A stretch of 64,000 nucleotides of DNA, taken from contig JBGSPQ010000040.1 of NCBI GenBank assembly GCA_041738505.1, positions 14,695 through 78,694 of the forward strand, given 5' to 3'. This DNA is from JBGSPQ01 sp041738505. Its GTDB lineage: Bacteria > Patescibacteriota > Gracilibacteria > UBA1369. Position 1 is the first letter of the stretch; the number at the start of each line of letters is the position of its first letter. Shown piece after piece: positions 25,437 to 32,561 of the stretch. Below the pieces are notes generated by a model. That model searched no databases, was not told the DNA's origin, and saw only the letters and a program-made list of their open reading frames with translations. Position numbers and translations under genes: made by a program.

Positions 25437-26035
25437 TCGGTTTGTACGCCCAGTTCGCGAAGCATTTCTTTTAATTGAAACAGAGGGAGACCTATCACGT
25501 TGTGGTAGTCTCCCTCTATTGTTTGTACGTATTTGCCGCTTTCGCCTTCAATGGTGAGCGCGCCGGCGACGTTTAACACGTCGTCTTTTTTGATGATTTG
25601 GCGGATGATCGCGGGGGTGAGTCTGGCGAAGGTGAGTTTTGTTGAGGTGTGGGAGATGAGTTCGCGGTCTATTTTGCCTTTGTTGTCGGTTTTGATTACG
25701 GCCAGTCCGGTGTGGACGAATACGGTGTTTTCGCTCATTTGCGCGATCATTTGTTCTGCCTCTTTGCGGGTGCGGGGTTTGCCCATGATATGGTTGTCTA
25801 TGGTGCCGAAAGTGTCCGCTCCGATGATGATGCTTTTTGGGAATTTATGAGCGACGTGTTTTGCTTTTTCGGATGCCAGAAATGTCGCGAGTAATTTTGG
25901 GTCCTTAAATTTTCTCATATCTTCTTCGTAATTGCCCGTATGGATTTCAAAAGGTATGCCAAGTTCTTTGAGCAGTTTTTTTCTGGCGGGCGACCCGGAG
26001 GCAAGGATGATGCGGGGAGGAGTAGGAGTGCTCAT
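25433..26035 (-). CDS. maf: Maf-like nucleoside triphosphate pyrophosphatase
   Basis: 200 residues, normal length. House-cleaning enzyme hydrolysing dTTP/UTP or modified NTPs to the monophosphate. Starts IILASGSPARKKLLKELG (family SxSPRR motif, here SPARKK); GADTFGTIDNHIMGKPRTRKEA contains the catalytic Asp of the usual 'GADT.V' motif; VHTGLAVI, and VAGALTIEGESGKYVQTIEGDYHNVIGLPL at the end. Followed by the ZIP transporter gene on the same strand, upstream by 9 nt. Substrate subclass not assigned. Confidence 0.93.
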   Translation of the reverse strand: MSTPTPPRIILASGSPARKKLLKELGIPFEIHTGNYEEDMRKFKDPKLLATFLASEKAKHVAHKFPKSIIIGADTFGTIDNHIMGKPRTRKEAEQMIAQMSENTVFVHTGLAVIKTDNKGKIDRELISHTSTKLTFARLTPAIIRQIIKKDDVLNVAGALTIEGESGKYVQTIEGDYHNVIGLPLFQLKEMLRELGVQTD

Positions 26036-26044
26036 GTTGACGGA

Positions 26045-26860
26045 TTAGCGAACCAGTACCAGGCTGACGGCCATAACCGCCATGCCGGCCAACAGTCCGT
26101 AAATGGAAAGATGGTGTTCTCCGTATTCGCGGGCGGTGGGTAACAGCTGGTCAAGAGATATAAATACCATAATACCGGCTATCGCTCCCAGCAATATGCC
26201 GATGGCTATTCCGTTGAATATGAAAACAAAAAGAATCAGACCCACCAGCGCGCCGAGTGTTTCGGCCAATCCGGATAGAAATGAATAAAGGAAAGCTTTT
26301 TTGCGGCTGCCGGTGGCGTAGAAAATGGGGATTGAAACGGCGATTCCTTCGGGGATGTTGTGTATTGCTATTGCTATGGCGATGGCGATTCCCAGGCGGG
26401 GGTCGGTTAAGGCTGTTGCAAAAGTGGCCAGACCTTCGGGAAAATTATGTACCGCAATTGCGATTGCCGTTAAAACTCCCACTCGTAATAGTTTTCTCTT
26501 TTTTTTTGCTTCTTCTTTGTCGTACATTTCCTCCACTTTGTGAATTTCATGCGGGTTTTCAAACGACGGAATGAATTTGTCTATTATCGCGATCAGTAAA
26601 ATCCCTCCAAAAAACGCGGCGATGGTTATCCACATGCCGTTTTTTTCGCCCAATTGTTCCATAAGTCTTTCCTGGGAGTCGCATAAAAGTTCCATGAAAG
26701 AGATGAAAATCATCACTCCCGCGGAAAAACCCAGTGCAACGGAAAGGAATTTGGTATTGGTTCGTTTGGTGAAAAATGCCAAAGCACTGCCGATGCCTGT
26801 TGCCAGACCGGCAAGCAGTGTAAGCGAAAACGCAAATAAAATTGTTGTTGTGTCCGGCAC
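26045..26860 (-). CDS. zupT: ZIP-family divalent metal transporter
   Basis: 271 residues with eight predicted membrane segments. Imports zinc and perhaps other divalent metals. The two signature helices carry the binuclear metal site: AVHNFPEGLATFATAL (TM4, about residue 137) and AIHNIPEGIAVSIPIF (TM5, about 166). The loop between TM3 and TM4 is charged (IHKVEEMYDKEEAKKKRK) where other ZIPs have a His-rich metal sensor; here His is scarce. Probably one transcript with the cytochrome b5-like lipoprotein (4-nt gap upstream) and maf (9-nt gap downstream). Confidence 0.9.
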   Translation of the reverse strand: MPDTTTILFAFSLTLLAGLATGIGSALAFFTKRTNTKFLSVALGFSAGVMIFISFMELLCDSQERLMEQLGEKNGMWITIAAFFGGILLIAIIDKFIPSFENPHEIHKVEEMYDKEEAKKKRKLLRVGVLTAIAIAVHNFPEGLATFATALTDPRLGIAIAIAIAIHNIPEGIAVSIPIFYATGSRKKAFLYSFLSGLAETLGALVGLILFVFIFNGIAIGILLGAIAGIMVFISLDQLLPTAREYGEHHLSIYGLLAGMAVMAVSLVLVR

Positions 26861-26864
26861 TTTT

Positions 26865-27743
26865 TTAGATTCGGCTTAAGATTTTTTCGGCGAGGACTTT
26901 TTCAATCTGCAGGTGGACGTCTGTGTCGGCATTGCCAAACCCCAGACCGACCGTGACTGTGAAAAATGACTGTTTGTCGGGGGATAATACATTCAGCCCG
27001 GCTCCGGGGGTTAGTCCGGTTCCGCCAAAGTACGCTTCACTGCCAAGTCCGTTTACCGGCGTTGCGCTCTCGGCAAATTCCTTTGTTCCGGCGAAAAGTG
27101 TTTCCGCGGTTTGGCCGGCGGTTATCATTTCGGGGTTCATCTCGGACTGGCCGGTAAAGGACAGTTGGGCGAAAATCATGTTGTCGGGATCCAGATCGTA
27201 AAAACAGATTTTCTGGCCGACGACGTTAGCCACCGTGTCATGGGTTGTGATTGTGGCTGTTTTGCCGGGAAAGTGTGCGGCAAGATCTTCCGCTGTCATG
27301 AGTTCGCAGGGGTCGTATGATATTTGGTTTTCAGCAGTGGAAACCGGATCTTCTTTCGCGGGTTCAGTCGTGTTTTCCCCTACCTTTCCGATGTAATACT
27401 GTTCCAGAGCCGCGTTTGCTTGTTCCGAGTGTGTGTGTGAGGGACCCGTTCCCATGGGGCGGTTTTCATAGAGAATAGTGGCGTCAATACCGCATCCCTC
27501 CAGGATGGTTTCCTCTCCCGGATGTTTGGCGATGTATTCGGTTACGTCGTATACTTTGCCGTCAAGAATCATCCAGCAGTCTTCAAATGTGGAACGGGCG
27601 GCGACCTCTTCTTCTGTGATATATTTGACCATTTTGCCGTTGGTCTGGACCGGAGGTTTTGGAGTAACCGTTGGTTGCTGGCAGGCGGAAAAAAGTGTGA
27701 ATACAAGAATCAGTGCCAATAAAAAGGATGTTTTTTTTATCAT
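26865..27743 (-). CDS. Cytochrome b5-like heme-binding lipoprotein with extra C-terminal domain
   Basis: 292 residues from the ATG at 27743, chosen because it starts the lipoprotein signal MIKKTSFLLALILVFTLFSAC (Cys21). Residues about 38-120 match the cytochrome b5 fold: YITEEEVAAR...CWMILDGKVYDVTEYIAKHPGEETILEGCG. His74 in HPGE (family HPGG) and His103 or His105 in PSHTHSEQA would be the axial heme ligands. The C-terminal 150 residues begin DPCELMTAEDLAAHFPG and include a second Cys in KICFYDLDP, a pattern like the DUF3558 group of secreted proteins (tentative). Probably an extracytoplasmic electron carrier or ligand-binding protein. The ZIP transporter gene is 4 nt downstream, so the two are likely co-transcribed. 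Confidence 0.75.
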   Translation of the reverse strand: MIKKTSFLLALILVFTLFSACQQPTVTPKPPVQTNGKMVKYITEEEVAARSTFEDCWMILDGKVYDVTEYIAKHPGEETILEGCGIDATILYENRPMGTGPSHTHSEQANAALEQYYIGKVGENTTEPAKEDPVSTAENQISYDPCELMTAEDLAAHFPGKTATITTHDTVANVVGQKICFYDLDPDNMIFAQLSFTGQSEMNPEMITAGQTAETLFAGTKEFAESATPVNGLGSEAYFGGTGLTPGAGLNVLSPDKQSFFTVTVGLGFGNADTDVHLQIEKVLAEKILSRI

Positions 27744-27826
27744 GGGAAAAAATTTTGCTTTTAAGAAAATTGACACTTTAAAAGTATGCCTTTTTTTGAG
27801 ATAACTGGCAAATTACAGAGAGGAGT

Positions 27827-28705
27827 TTAGCGGGAAGACGGTTCTGCGAGAGGAAGTGTGAATACCGCGGTGGCTCCCTGGTGTCCGGCCGGTCCTCCAA
27901 GCAGGTCGGGGATTTCGGAGTTATCATAGAGTTTTAGATCTCCGTTGATTGACAGGGCTCTGATTTTGGAATAATAAAGACCGACACCGTGGCCATCCGT
28001 GGTTTTTGTGGAAAACCCTTTGTGGAATATTTTTTTGCGAATTTCTTCCGGTACGCCGGTGCCATTGTCTTCCATGATTATGTGCGCGTGAAATTTATCC
28101 GTTTTAACCGAGACGATAATGCGCGGGTTGATAGGAGCCGCCTCTTCCAGCGATCTGCGGGCGTTTACAAACATGTTTTCCAGAATGCGGTGAATGTCAT
28201 CTATGTCTCCGTTTACCATTAAGTCCGGTGGAGCATCTATTTCAAATTGTATGTTTGAATAAAGATTTTGTCGTGGCTCAATCTGGCAATGCAGGATCTC
28301 GGTGATGTTTACCGGTGAGAATTGAATTTCCGCTGTTTCCTGGCGGGTTATCGGGAGGGGCGCGGGAATTGTTTGTTTGCCAAAAGCGGCTAGAATGTCG
28401 CTGAGTTGTATTGCCGATTTTTTGATTATTTCCAGTATGTCGGCGGGATTTTGTTGCTGTTCGACTTTAAATTTCACGATTTCAGCTCCTCCCAAAATTG
28501 CCGTTATGAATTGATTGGCATCGTGAATCAAGGATCTTATTACATCAGGATTAACCGGTACGCAGACGGGTGGCAGGGATGACAGGCTGTGAGTTCCAAG
28601 AGATTCTGAATTGTCGCTTGAGGGTACGATTCCCGATTCATGAGAAGAAGCATCTGATGTCTCCTGTTCTTTGCCTTCCGGTTTTGGTTCTTTGCAGAGA
28701 GTCAT
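27827..28705 (-). CDS. Orphan sensor histidine kinase, soluble
   Basis: 292 residues from the ATG at 28705. Residues 1-48 are polar and disordered-looking (Ser/Glu/Pro), with no membrane or PAS input domain. The phospho-acceptor helix is RSLIHDANQFITAILGGAEI, His61, of the HD-x-N type seen in hybrid/NtrB-like kinases. The ATPase domain shows the N box ENMFVNARRSLEEA, G1 MEDNGTGVPEE, F box KGFSTK and G2 GHGVGLYYSK. No response regulator gene lies nearby, so signal and partner are unknown. The gene stands alone between the tRNA-Ser region and the lipoprotein. Confidence 0.85.
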   Translation of the reverse strand: MTLCKEPKPEGKEQETSDASSHESGIVPSSDNSESLGTHSLSSLPPVCVPVNPDVIRSLIHDANQFITAILGGAEIVKFKVEQQQNPADILEIIKKSAIQLSDILAAFGKQTIPAPLPITRQETAEIQFSPVNITEILHCQIEPRQNLYSNIQFEIDAPPDLMVNGDIDDIHRILENMFVNARRSLEEAAPINPRIIVSVKTDKFHAHIIMEDNGTGVPEEIRKKIFHKGFSTKTTDGHGVGLYYSKIRALSINGDLKLYDNSEIPDLLGGPAGHQGATAVFTLPLAEPSSR

Positions 28706-28769
28706 GGGCAAAGTTTTAAAATGGGGAGTGATTTTATTATGATTTATCTGTGTTTGTCAAATGTAATGA

Positions 28770-28891
28770 CGCTTCGTGCGGGGTGGGGCTCGCTTTGATT
28801 GTGGCACATTTCCCGAGCATGATATGGAGCTCGCTCCGTTCGCGGTTTTGCTCGCCTTAGCTCGCGAGCGCACTCCGCTTCGCTTCGTGCG
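28770..28891. repeat. GC-rich repeat tract beside tRNA-Ser(CGA)
   Basis: Within this AT-leaning genome the stretch is dense in GCTCGC/CTTCG-like words and contains CGCTTCGTGCG at 28770-28780 and 28881-28891. The part 28868-28893 matches 1279-1304 at 24 of 26 bases and runs into the encoded CCA end of the tRNA. No coding function. Confidence 0.55.
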
Positions 28892-28981
28892 TGGCGGAGA
28901 GAGTGGGATTCGAACCCACGAAGGAGTTGCCTCCTTACCGCTTTTCGAGAGCGGCGCCTTCAACCACTCGGCCATCTCTCC
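28892..28981 (-). tRNA. tRNA-Ser (anticodon CGA)
   Basis: 90 nt with encoded CCA. Acceptor GGAGAGA/TCTCTCC, discriminator G, anticodon stem CCGCT/AGCGG with loop CTCGAAA, long variable arm (class II) TAAGGAGGCAACTCCTTC, and GTGGGTTCGAATCCCAC T arm. Reads UCG. Confidence 0.95.
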
Positions 28982-29144
28982 GCGATTTGCGGAAGTTGTA
29001 TGAATTACTACCTGACTTTGGCAATAGCACTCATAAAGGGAATGTATTCTTCAGCATTATAAATAAATCCGGAATGTATCAAAGCAAAAAGTTCGTTTTT
29101 CTTCAATTGCCTTTTTAACCTTTTTTAAAGGATTTGGAACAACA

Positions 29145-29858
29145 TTATCTTCCATGCGTTTTTAAAGATGAAATTTCCCGCGGGGTGAGGGGTCTCCATT
29201 TCCCGCGTGATAGTTCCCCCAGTTCAATTCCCGCGAACTTCACTCTTTTAAGGATTTTGACTTTGAGTCCGAGCGCCTCGCACATGCGGCGAATCTGCCG
29301 GTTTAAGCCCTGAATGATGGTTATTTTAAACTGTCGGGGGGAGATTTTTTCCACTTTTGCCGGAAGGGTTTTTTGGTTGTCTATTTTCAGTCCGCCGGCC
29401 AGGCGATTGAGAGTTTCGGCGGTGACGGGTTTGTCCACGGTGACCAGATATTCCTTTTCTATGCGGTGTTTGGATTTGAGCAGTCTGTTGACGATTTCGC
29501 CGTCGTTGGTAAGCAGAAGCAGTCCGGATGTTTCCACGTCCAATCTGCCCACGGGAAAAATGCGTTCTTTGAGATCCACATAGTCCATAACGGTGTTGTC
29601 CGATTTCTTGTCGGTGGTGGTGATGGCTCCAAAGGGTTTGTGGAGGGCGATGTAGATTTTGGTTGTCTGCGGGATAACGGGCTTTCCGTTTGCCGTGATT
29701 TTATCTTCCGCAGATACTTTGTCTCCAAGTACGGCTGTGCGCCCGTTGATTTTCACTTTTTTCTGTTGAATCAGTTTATCGGCTTCGCGCCTGGAGCAAA
29801 CGCCCGAGTCGGCCAAAAATTTATTTATTCTGATTGCGGAAGGATTTTGTATTTGCAT
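29145..29858 (-). CDS. RsuA/RluB/E/F-family rRNA pseudouridine synthase (RluF-like)
   Basis: 237 residues. The S4 RNA-binding domain is at residues 8-60 (IRINKFLADSGVCSRREADKLIQQKKVKING). The catalytic domain has ALHKPFGAITTT, the active-site PVGRLDVETSGLLLLTNDGE with Asp in GRLD, and IIQGLNRQIRRMCEALGLKV. The last segment matches RluF (23S U2604) better than RluB or RsuA, but the subfamily needs alignment. It modifies uridines in 23S rRNA near the peptidyl-transferase region in that subfamily. Transcribed alone. Confidence 0.9.
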   Translation of the reverse strand: MQIQNPSAIRINKFLADSGVCSRREADKLIQQKKVKINGRTAVLGDKVSAEDKITANGKPVIPQTTKIYIALHKPFGAITTTDKKSDNTVMDYVDLKERIFPVGRLDVETSGLLLLTNDGEIVNRLLKSKHRIEKEYLVTVDKPVTAETLNRLAGGLKIDNQKTLPAKVEKISPRQFKITIIQGLNRQIRRMCEALGLKVKILKRVKFAGIELGELSRGKWRPLTPREISSLKTHGR

Positions 29859-29923
29859 GGGTCTAATCTATTCAATGGATTAGATTTTCGCAAGGGGACT
29901 TGTGTTTTCCGTTTCATTAGGAA

Positions 29924-29962
29924 GAACCCGGCAGAGAAATCGTGAGTCTCGATGCCGGGTTC
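29924..29962. terminator. Strong hairpin downstream of the C-ending-codon gene
   Basis: GAACCCGGCAGAGA pairs with TCTC-GA-TGCCGGGTTC (10 + 4 bp with a 2-nt bulge). No U tract on either side, so it may be a stability hairpin rather than a terminator. Confidence 0.5.
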
Positions 29963-29979
29963 ATAAAGGTGATGCCGTG

Positions 29980-30014
29980 CCGGTGCCCCCGTTGCGTTTG
30001 CTTCGGGGAACCGG
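29980..30014. repeat. Second GC hairpin downstream of the same gene
   Basis: CCGGT..CCCCG pairs with CGGGG.ACCGG (two 5-bp helices separated by a small internal loop, 12-nt apical loop). Together with 29924-29962 it makes a structured 3' region of about 90 nt. Confidence 0.45.
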
Positions 30015-30045
30015 GACGTGCGCGTACAAGGTTGGGGGAAGGGGT

Positions 30046-31029
30046 TTAGATTGTCGGTTGAAAGCCGATGATCTTGTGGTTGAAGATGTGAAACTTCCTA
30101 TCGGGAGAGGTTTCCGTGTTGGTGAGGATGATGCTCTTTCGCTTGCCCTGTTCCAGGGCTCTGCCGCTCATCATCCGTGTGAACTTGCCGGGGGCGTCGC
30201 TGACGAGCATGGGCGCGCCGATGGTGCGCAGGTTGTGGTCAAATCGAATCGCGAAAATCTTGTCCGGAGTCCGGTAGATGATCATGTTGTCTTCCGAGTC
30301 AATGATCATGCCGGTGATGCGCTGACCTTTGGTGGTATCCAGGAACGTTCCTCCGATGACGATCCCGCTGTCGGTTCCGAGGATCGGAATGACTTCGTTG
30401 TCGCGGGGGATTGTTAGCAATGTGTTGGCTCCGGTTTCAACCTTCGCCATTTCCGGCTTGATACCGCGCGCGATGTCGGAATGGGATATGAACCCGGAAT
30501 AGACGCATCCCATGTCGGTGAGGAGGTGAATGATGTACTTGAGATAGGTCGGTGAGTACACCATCTGAATGTCGGTTGCCGCGTCGTCGGCGTTCATTCC
30601 TGTAAGCATTGCCGGGTCCAGAACCAACGTGTCGTTGTTGTGGTTCAGGTACCCCACCAACCTGCCGGTGTCCGGCGTGTTGGCCTGAAAGCGGATGTGC
30701 CCGTCTTTGGGCAGTTGAACTTTCTGTGGGTTAATAGCCGCCGTAATTCCCGCCGGGATTGAGTGGTTGAGGGGGCCGTTGGCGAGTATGAATGAATTCA
30801 TCCCGCCTGCTTCTCCCTTGATGAAGATAAACTTCCCCATGAAGACGTGGTCGCCGGGGAGTTTTGCAATGTCGGGCGAGTCAAACTTGAATTCCGTGTG
30901 ACACGCCGAACCGTAGAATCCCTTCTCCGGCTCCACGCAGATTTCCGCTACAGAGCGGAAAAATTGCATGGGGTTGTCGGTGATTTTTCCGAGCATGCCG
31001 ATGACCGTATCCTGATTATTGGTATCCAT
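30046..31029 (-). CDS. Unknown protein with atypical codon use
   Basis: 327 residues from the ATG at 31029, which has AAGGA 7 nt upstream, one of the few clear ribosome-binding sites here. Not recognised. No signal peptide or membrane segment; many beta strands, with segments such as DHVFMGKFIFIKGEAGGMNSFILANG, VIPILGTDSGIVIGGTFLD and ITGMIIDSEDNMIIYRTPDKIFAIRFD suggesting a repetitive beta fold. Codons end in C far more often than in neighbours (ATC, AAC, GAC, ACC), and the DNA is visibly richer in G+C, which points to recent transfer. It has a consensus promoter and two strong hairpins downstream, so it looks like an autonomous transcription unit. Confidence 0.7.
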   Translation of the reverse strand: MDTNNQDTVIGMLGKITDNPMQFFRSVAEICVEPEKGFYGSACHTEFKFDSPDIAKLPGDHVFMGKFIFIKGEAGGMNSFILANGPLNHSIPAGITAAINPQKVQLPKDGHIRFQANTPDTGRLVGYLNHNNDTLVLDPAMLTGMNADDAATDIQMVYSPTYLKYIIHLLTDMGCVYSGFISHSDIARGIKPEMAKVETGANTLLTIPRDNEVIPILGTDSGIVIGGTFLDTTKGQRITGMIIDSEDNMIIYRTPDKIFAIRFDHNLRTIGAPMLVSDAPGKFTRMMSGRALEQGKRKSIILTNTETSPDRKFHIFNHKIIGFQPTI

Positions 31030-31092
31030 CTTGTTTTCCTTCTTTGTTCCTTGTTGAGAATGATCCTGTGTGCGAAAAAACACACGAGCGGG

Positions 31093-31121
31093 ATTCTATG
31101 TTTTTGCTTTGGTCAGGTCAA
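31093..31121 (-). promoter_or_regulatory. Promoter of the atypical gene
   Basis: Minus strand: TTGACC (31116-31121), exactly 17-nt spacer, TAGAAT (31093-31098). The leader of about 55 nt carries a small GTGTG/CACAC hairpin. Confidence 0.72.
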
Positions 31122-31167
31122 ATTGATGTTTGCAAATTCTGTTGAAACGGAAAAAAACTGTTGGATT

Positions 31168-32553
31168 TTATTTTTGCAGGTGTGTGCGGATGTATTTTTT
31201 TACATCAAATTTTGATTTGCAGCCGCCAAAACTCATGAATCGGATTTTGCCAAAGATTTCGCGTTCGCCCCAGGCGCGGTCGTGCACGCCGCCGATTGAC
31301 CAGGCGATGCCGGTAAAACCGTTGGGGTCGCGGCCGTCCAGTTCGTATCTGTCGTTTAAATAAATGGCTGTTTTTTGGGCTTCTTCGGGTGAGCGGGTCC
31401 ATTCCAGAATCTTTTTAGCCCAGTACATGCGCATGTAGCCGTGCATTTTTCCATCGTTTACCATCTGCATTTGCGCGGCGTTCCAAAGATCGTCGTGGGT
31501 TTTTGCGGTTTCCAGTTCGCGCCGGCCGTAGATGTATTCGCGCGGGTCGTCGCGGTGTTCGTTTATGGTTTTTTTCGCCCAGTCGGGAAAGCCGGCGGGG
31601 TTGTCGTAATCGGAATTATAAAAACAGAAGTTGTCAGAAAGTTCCCTGCGAATAATCAGCTCCTCCAAAAAAGATTCCTGCGCGGCGATGTGTGCGTCGT
31701 ATTTTTGGGTTTCCAGTGCGACTCTTTGCGCGGAAATATGTCCGTAGTGCAGGTGCGGCGAAAGGTTGGATGAACCGTCTTTGTTCGGATCGTTGCGGTC
31801 GCTATCGTAGTTTGTCAGCCGGTTTTCCAGAAAGTCGCGGAGAGTTTTTTGCGCGGACGCGGCTCCCGGTTTTAACCATGTGACAGGCTTTACCAGCGGA
31901 TTAGGCGCGTTTTTGCCGGAAGTAAGGGTTTTGATTATTTCGGGCCAATCGTTTTTATGGGCGATTATTTTCCCGGCTGTTTTTTGTAATTCGGCGGGGT
32001 GTTTTTTTAGGGGTGGAAACTCCTCCATGAAATCGGGCAATAGTCTGTGGATTTTTGGACGGATGGTGTACGCGCCAAACTCTCTTTTGGGTGATGCAAT
32101 CCAACAGGGGACAATGTTATGCGCGTCCACTTGCCGGAAAGCAACTTTGAGCTTTTTTTTGATTTGGGTGATCCACTTTTGGCAGATTTTCAGGGGACAG
32201 AAATCGGTGACAATCACTCCCGCTTTTAAATCGGTAAAAATTTTTAATAGATTTTCCGGTTGGTTATCCTGATAGGAGATAATCAAAGGGATGTTTTTTT
32301 TGTTGAGATTATTTTCCAGTTCTTTAAGTCCTTCCGTTTTAAAATTAAATTGGCGGAGGCCTCCTCCCATAAAATCGGCGACCAGATTGAATACCACAAT
32401 CAATGCCTGTTTGTGTTCCAGTGCCAAATCCTGCGCGTGCAGAAGCGCCCAGTTGTCATCGGCGCGCATGTCGCGGTTCATCCAGTAAATCACCGGGCCT
32501 TTTTGAATCGGCAGGTTGTTTAAGTTTTGGATTCTTTGCGGGTTTACGCGCAT
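31168..32553 (-). CDS. phrB: Class II CPD photolyase (deoxyribodipyrimidine photo-lyase)
   Basis: 461 residues. Repairs cyclobutane pyrimidine dimers using FADH- and blue light. N-terminal antenna domain: GPVIYWMNRDMRADDNWALLHA. Class II FAD-binding motifs: SNLSPHLHYGHISAQRVAL, EELIIRRELSDNFCFYN, MHGYMRMYWAKKILEW and NDRYELDGRDPNGFTGIAWSIGG, ending AWGEREIFGKIRFMS. Class II enzymes are less common in bacteria than class I. It is the second gene after the GH15 enzyme (8-nt gap), so expression is shared. Presence of a photolyase suggests exposure to light at some stage. Confidence 0.95.
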   Translation of the reverse strand: MRVNPQRIQNLNNLPIQKGPVIYWMNRDMRADDNWALLHAQDLALEHKQALIVVFNLVADFMGGGLRQFNFKTEGLKELENNLNKKNIPLIISYQDNQPENLLKIFTDLKAGVIVTDFCPLKICQKWITQIKKKLKVAFRQVDAHNIVPCWIASPKREFGAYTIRPKIHRLLPDFMEEFPPLKKHPAELQKTAGKIIAHKNDWPEIIKTLTSGKNAPNPLVKPVTWLKPGAASAQKTLRDFLENRLTNYDSDRNDPNKDGSSNLSPHLHYGHISAQRVALETQKYDAHIAAQESFLEELIIRRELSDNFCFYNSDYDNPAGFPDWAKKTINEHRDDPREYIYGRRELETAKTHDDLWNAAQMQMVNDGKMHGYMRMYWAKKILEWTRSPEEAQKTAIYLNDRYELDGRDPNGFTGIAWSIGGVHDRAWGEREIFGKIRFMSFGGCKSKFDVKKYIRTHLQK

Positions 32554-32561
32554 ATCGCGTT

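Noticed and set aside
1279..28893. CRISPR origin of the 26-nt repeat
   Set aside because: Copies are 27 kb apart, not spaced as an array, and no cas genes are present.
28757..28975. 72-codon minus-strand frame across tRNA-Ser(CGA)
   Set aside because: It covers the tRNA and the GC-rich repeat; the 'protein' is a translation of the tRNA.
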